Positions 7,609-10,572 of a DNA stretch of 10,572 nucleotides are shown piece after piece. Where the stretch lies: the NCBI GenBank assembly GCA_036939755.1, contig JALLAZ010001041.1, positions 1 through 10,572 of the forward strand, written 5' to 3'. Numbering within the stretch: position 1 is the stretch's first letter; every line of letters begins with the position of its first letter. Below the pieces are notes generated by a model. That model ran no database searches. It was not told where the DNA came from and was given only the letters and a program-made list of their open reading frames with translations. Made by a program: the position numbers and the translations under genes. This stretch comes from Stephanodiscus triporus. Its lineage: Eukaryota > Bacillariophyta > Thalassiosirophyceae > Thalassiosirales > Thalassiosiraceae.

Positions 7609-8965
7609 ATGACCGCGTTCGAACAGCACAGTCCATGGTTCGACCCTCGACTAACAGTTTTCATCATATGGGGGACATTCATCCTCATCTTCATTTGCAT
7701 CCCGATCAAGCGAATGCTGAATGTAATGTGTCGCCGGATGGGCTGTCGTTTTCCCTGCTGTACTTACGTCGAGGAGGATATTTCTCGGTCGAATGAGAAT
7801 GGGGGGTGAGTTCAATTATTTATGGGAACGTGATATTATTTGTCCGCGTCGTCTTGCGCGAGCGTGCGTGCGGCTTCGTGTGTAGATAAATAGTTGGGGG
7901 GTGGTGGTGGTCGGGGGGGAGGGGGGGCTGTATGAGGTTCTGCTAATTATTTCGTTCTCTCGTGAGTTGGGCTGGTATTTATCTCTCATGCGCTTTTTCC
8001 TTGTCATTGTCCATCATTTGTTATCATCAACAACGAAAATGAAAACTCCTCAGTGGGGTGGTTTACGAACTCCTCTCGAGAGCTCGTAAGAGAGAGATCG
8101 ACAGCCTTCGCGCCTCGCATATTACTTATCGGCTGCATCCATTCACGTTGGTGAGTTGGCGCAAGTCTTGCCCTTCATATTTTGACGCGCGAATGTTCGT
8201 TTTTGCTTCATTCGCGTTCGCTTCTCACATCGCACCGTCCTGTCGTTGCAGACACTGGAAGAGAATCACCTGTCGCGTTGCACTCCGGATACCGAGCCTT
8301 CGTCCGCAACGTCGCTCGAAGATGACAATGCCAACCTGCCTCAAGACAGGAGGCAGGATTCCACCGTTACAACTCCCCCGAACGACGACCGCACCGCGAA
8401 TCATGTCGCCGCCGACGATGTCGAGACGGGATTCGTCCGAAGCATGGATGCACCGCATCATCAGGAGGGGAAGGATTGTGTCGAATACACCCACATATCG
8501 ATTCCGCTGCCGGGGCATGACTTTCACTGTGTTGACGTGTACGGTCGCGATGAGGTCGAGAAGGAACCCAACGATAAGGAGGAGAAGAAGCCAAGGATCA
8601 GATTATTTGGAGGCAAGGATAAATTGAAAGTCGTCAGTGAAGATCCAGTTGTTGCAACAGAAGATGATGAAACGATTAAGGTGAAGGGGGGGAGGAGAAG
8701 CTGTCCCATCTTCTGTGCCATATGCCTTGCTGAATACGAGCCATCCGAGAGAGTGTCCTGGTCGTCCAACCCCGATTGCACTCACGCCTTCCACGAGGAT
8801 TGCGTCGTAGAGTGGCTAGTTACGTTGGGCAGGACAAAGTCTAAGCACGTGCGATTTTTGGAGGAGCCCACCGAGGCACAGTTGTTGCATTACCATCTCG
8901 AATGCCCTTGTTGTCGACAGGATTTCGTCATATTGAAAGAACAACGGGGACTTCCAAATGTGTAA
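7609..8965 (+). CDS. Membrane-anchored RING-H2 protein, probable E3 ubiquitin ligase
   Basis: RING-H2 domains bind two zinc ions and recruit ubiquitin-conjugating enzymes. My model joins 7609-7805, 8054-8150 and 8252-8965 into 335 residues. A single hydrophobic segment (about 15-33, LTVFIIWGTFILIFICIPI) is followed by Arg/Lys and a Cys cluster (C41, C46, C50, C51) that could be palmitoylated. Exon 2 supplies YELLSRARKREIDSLRASH, continuing across the splice into RLHPFTLTLEEN. Residues about 110-245 are polar and probably disordered. The RING ligands are C253-x2-C256, C274-x-H276, H279-x2-C282 and C316-x2-C319. The CVVEWL segment after the sixth ligand is typical, but the loop to ligand seven is 33 residues, against about 10 in ATL-type RINGs. 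Substrate and membrane are unknown; topology with a cytosolic RING is inferred. The ATG was chosen as the start of the frame carrying the membrane segment. Confidence 0.85.
7806..8053 (+). other. Intron 1 of the RING-H2 gene (248 bases)
   Basis: The donor is GTGAGT directly after two bases of a Gly codon, and the acceptor is CTCCTCAG. It is far longer than the other introns in the window. An alternative acceptor at 8104 (GACAG) keeps the same phase but would drop 17 conserved-looking residues, so 8053 is preferred. Confidence 0.75.
8151..8251 (+). other. Intron 2 of the RING-H2 gene (101 bases)
   Basis: The donor is GTGAGT and the acceptor GTTGCAG. It lies between whole codons, joining HPFTL to TLEENHL. 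Skipping the middle exon and splicing from 7805 to 8252 would break the frame, which supports the three-exon model. Confidence 0.8.
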
Positions 8966-9819
8966 GATTCATGGAAATGTGAATTCTTTCAAAGTTTAGA
9001 TGCTACTCCTAGATGTTTCCACATTTGTAAATTAGTCTCGTTGAACCATCACAGTGTTACTGAGGAATTAATTTAGTATGTGAACCCCGTGCTTCCTCTT
9101 TCCACTAAACACTAAACATTATCCTTTCCAGTCTGTTGGAGCAAGTGACAGACACCAAAGTGTGCACACACACACATCCCAGAGAGCCAGCCATCTTTGG
9201 TCATTCTTCTGTGGGAGTGTGTGCTACTGGTTATGGAACCAGCTCCCATGCCCACATGCATGAAGGTGAACATCCCTCATAATAAAAAAACACATTCTGC
9301 CAGCCTTTACCACAGGGGGAAAACAGAGTGCCTCTGCCAAAAAGCAGTCCTAAAGGTGTTTTGCGCTCCGTTTTGGCTGTATGGCTGTCCTCAAAGGATA
9401 CTCCAGCTTCCAGGCAGTCCTGATCTGCCTCCAAAATTGGCTGGCGCGTAATGACTTAATATATAATCAGGAGTTGGAGTGGTAGAAAGTAGTGCTTTGC
9501 AGTAGAACGATGCTCATTGTTTTCTTCAAGGGAAAGGCCAAGACTGTATCCAAAAGCAATTCAACTGTGCCCTGCATCCTGATATTGCCTAACTAACAAT
9601 TGCATTCGAACTCTTACACATCAAGTCATGATAGGCTACTATCATAGGTCCGACTTTTACCTGTTCTGCCCCAAGGGTTCTGCATGATGGTCACCACAAA
9701 TCTCACAATTGAGACTTGCATCTGAGAAACAATGACAGCAGAATAAAAGTACTTGTCTGACTCTTCATAACTTTATCTGCAATGATAAGGACAAGCATCT
9801 CTTGGAACTTGAGGTTGAC
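8966..9819. other. No supported gene; A/T-richer 3' flank
   Basis: This is the 3' flank of the RING-H2 gene and then sequence with no recognised gene. Overlapping short frames on both strands (about 9197-9451 + and 9434-9231 -) have no domain I recognise. A minus-strand frame from about 9957 to 9703 reads into the first tandem unit. A Cys/His-containing peptide (CEICGDHHAEP, minus strand near 9680-9712) hints at a zinc-knuckle remnant of a retroelement, but the spacing does not fit CCHC. A CA microsatellite lies at 9165-9176. Confidence 0.45.
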
Positions 9820-10572
9820 AATTACCATATTTGGGTGATGCTGAAATCTTAAGTCAAAGCTTGGTACCAAATGGAACCATTGAGCATTGGTTGAGGCTCC
9901 AAACCAACATGGAATGGTTCCCGCATCCACTCCAAACATATACAAGGTGTTTGGCAACCTTCATATGCAATGGATGGCATCATGGATTAGAACCAAGCTG
10001 ACACCTCCACATGTGTTGGTCCAGATTTGGAAAAAGAATGAAATTCTAATTCTAAGTCATTGCTTGACGCCTAATGGAGTCATTGTTTATTGGTTGACGC
10101 TCCAAACTCACATGCAATGGTTCTCACATCCCCTCTAGACCTAAACATACAAGGTGTTTGACAACCTTCATATCCAATGGATGGGGAAATGATTCCATCA
10201 TCATGTCATTACCACCACACATGTTGAGCCGGAACCAGGAAGACAGAGCTGTAATCTTCGATAATTGCTTGGCACTGACTGGAGCCATTGTGTATTGTTT
10301 GAGGTTAAGGCTCCAAACTCACATGGAATGATTATCACACCCCCTTCAAACATGATATACAAGGTGTTTGACATCCATCATATCCAATGGATGGGGATAT
10401 GGATCCATCATCATATCATTACAGCCACACATGCTGGTCCAGATTTGGCAGGTCAGTCAGCTGAAATTCAAAGTCATTGCTGGCACTGAATGGAGTCATT
10501 GTTTATTGGATGAGGCCCCAAGCCCACATAGAATGGATCTCACATCCCCTTCAAACATATACAAGGTGTTTG
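9820..10572. repeat. Diverged tandem repeat array, unit about 206 bases
   Basis: The marker ACAAGGTGTTTG occurs at 9942, 10149, 10359 and 10561, spacings of 207, 210 and 202 bases. Other markers recur in order between them: ATCCAATGGATGG (or ATGCAATGGATGG), a CCACACATG-like block, GGTCCAGATTTGG, AAGTCATTGCTTG, GGAGTCATTGTTTATTGG, GAGGCTCCAAAC, and CACATCCCCTTCAAACAT. A partial unit precedes the first marker, starting at about 9820, and the array runs off the window end, so at least 3.6 units are present. The units are clearly diverged from each other. No function is evident; a satellite or an internal repeat of a larger element are both possible. Confidence 0.85.

Noticed and set aside
7632..7642. 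GGTTCGACCC resembling a tRNA B box
   Set aside because: It departs from the B-box consensus, no A box or cloverleaf fits around it, and it lies within the coding exon of the RING-H2 gene.
8105..8150. Shorter middle exon of the RING-H2 gene using the acceptor at 8104
   Set aside because: It keeps phase, but the 8053 acceptor gives a longer continuous exon (YELLSRARKREIDS...) with equal quality.
1646..8965. A functional cluster of VAC14, LRAT-like and RING-H2 genes acting in one membrane pathway
   Set aside because: The genes are convergent and divergent, not co-transcribed, and nothing in the sequence links them beyond adjacency; this would be speculation.
9197..9451. Short frames on both strands downstream of the RING-H2 gene
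   Set aside because: They overlap on both strands, have no domain or codon signal, and lie in gene-poor sequence.
9820..10572. Possible CRISPR array
   Set aside because: The repeated unit is about 206 bases and drifts throughout; there is no short constant repeat with unique spacers, and the context is eukaryotic.

Overview
The window looks like nuclear DNA of a diatom, most likely a centric one; this is an inference. The genes have introns with GT..AG borders, intergenic gaps are short, and codon use is mixed. The gene families (a VAC14 homologue with a Gln-rich front, an LRAT/NC-domain protein, and a one-span RING-H2 protein with a long RING loop) and a decayed Harbinger-type transposase fit stramenopile and especially diatom genomes. 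Nothing looks bacterial: there are no operons, Shine-Dalgarno sites or CRISPR arrays.

Layout. Positions 1-850 are T-rich and hold no supported gene. Positions 853-1440 carry a dead PIF/Harbinger-like DDE transposase on the + strand, with two in-frame stops and a frameshift. About 200 bases downstream starts the VAC14 homologue (1646-4903, +, one 75-base intron). It converges on an LRAT-like membrane protein (7234-4968, -), with only 64 bases between the two stop codons. That gene is very GC-rich, has a long acidic and Gly-rich N-terminal half, carries Gly where LRAT enzymes have the catalytic Cys, and needs a one-base reading-frame change near 5426 to reach its C-terminal tail. A 374-base divergent promoter separates it from a membrane RING-H2 protein (7609-8965, +, three exons by my splice model). 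From about 8966 to the end I see no gene, but about 9820-10572 is an array of diverged tandem units about 206 bases long.

The three genes have separate likely roles: VAC14 scaffolds the PI(3,5)P2 kinase/phosphatase complex on endolysosomal or vacuolar membranes, the LRAT-like protein is a possibly inactive lipid-acyltransferase-fold membrane protein, and the RING protein is a probable ubiquitin ligase. Nothing in the sequence shows that they work together; co-regulation is conceivable only for the divergent LRAT/RING pair. I found no clear new defence or mobile system. The most unusual points are the missing LRAT cysteine, the frame break in the same gene, the tandem array, and a start-stop codon pair just upstream of the VAC14 start.
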